6,796 nucleotides of DNA from Desulfobulbaceae bacterium UBA5123 (GTDB lineage Bacteria; Desulfobacterota; Desulfobulbia; Desulfobulbales; UBA5123). The notes beneath the pieces are model-generated. The model did not search any database. It was not told where the DNA came from and saw nothing but the letters and a program-made list of their open reading frames with translations. The stretch's first letter is position 1, and each line of letters begins with the position of its first letter. The stretch is taken from NCBI GenBank assembly GCA_002415465.1, contig DHYT01000120.1, positions 9,521 to 16,316 of the forward strand, written 5' to 3'. Of this stretch, positions 6,657 through 6,796 are shown piece by piece. The translations under genes and the position numbers were made by a program.

Positions 6657-6796
6657 TTGACCAAGGCACGGCAACCGCCGGCCGGACGCCGATCGCCGCG
6701 TGGAGCCATGTGGGTCTTGGCGGGAAAACAGTGCAGGCGCTGGCGAGTGCGGGATATATATAGTCTACGGCGAGCGGATGGAGATGCGGGTTCGGT
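6657..6796. other. Unassigned sequence to the right edge
   Basis: This 140-base stretch follows the terminator. Both strands keep partly open frames, but none has a start with a ribosome site or a recognisable product. GATATATATAG at 6753-6763 is an AT-rich island that could belong to a promoter, but no -35 box sits at a proper distance. Nothing can be assigned. Confidence 0.5.

Noticed and set aside
6469..6669. A - strand frame that runs from the right edge through the terminator into the end of the large gene
   Set aside because: A coding gene is unlikely to run through a 50-base perfect terminator and into the antisense of another gene; no family motif is seen.
6753..6763. GATATATATAG near the right edge as a promoter -10
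   Set aside because: No -35-like hexamer lies 16-18 bases upstream, and no downstream gene is visible in the window.

Overview
The window looks like part of a GC-rich (roughly 60% or more by eye) Gram-negative bacterial chromosome. An outer-membrane secretin and a GspE-type ATPase require a double-membrane cell. The style of the proteins (MshEN-type GspE, large FN3/TIG surface protein ending in a [14 protein letters not shown] C-terminus) fits Desulfobacterota/Desulfuromonadota-like bacteria, but that assignment is an inference from memory and is low confidence.

Layout, all genes on the + strand. (1) 2-943: the 3' part of a secretin gene (gspD type), entering from the left edge, with a TPR-like C-terminal tail. 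Its secretin core seems to lack an internal block of roughly 45-60 residues, fused in frame at a TPQI motif. (2) 979-2688: a complete gspE ATPase with a degenerate MshEN-type (c-di-GMP-binding family) N-terminus, Walker A/B, Asp and His boxes and a tetracysteine zinc motif. (3) 2689-2968: a 280-base, comparatively AT-rich gap holding a good sigma70-like promoter (TCGACA-N17-TTTAAT) and a leader of about 210 bases with two clear hairpins and one weak one. The last hairpin abuts the Shine-Dalgarno-like sequence of the next gene. (4) 2969-6589: a 1206-residue exported multidomain protein (signal peptide, FN3-like, TIG/IPT-like, several beta-sandwich-like domains, two carboxypeptidase-regulatory-like domains, a CFI-box C-terminus with a final membrane segment and basic tail). 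(5) 6607-6656: a very strong palindromic, bidirectional rho-independent terminator. (6) 6657-6796: no supportable feature.

Working picture: the secretin is the outer-membrane channel and GspE the cytoplasmic motor of a type II secretion-like machine. The large exported protein is a plausible surface-displayed client or partner, expressed from its own promoter with a structured leader. Genes for GspF and the pseudopilins, which often follow gspE, are absent here. The observations most worth a second look are the apparent deletion in the secretin core, the structured leader of the large gene, and the pairing of a CFI-box surface protein with secretion genes.
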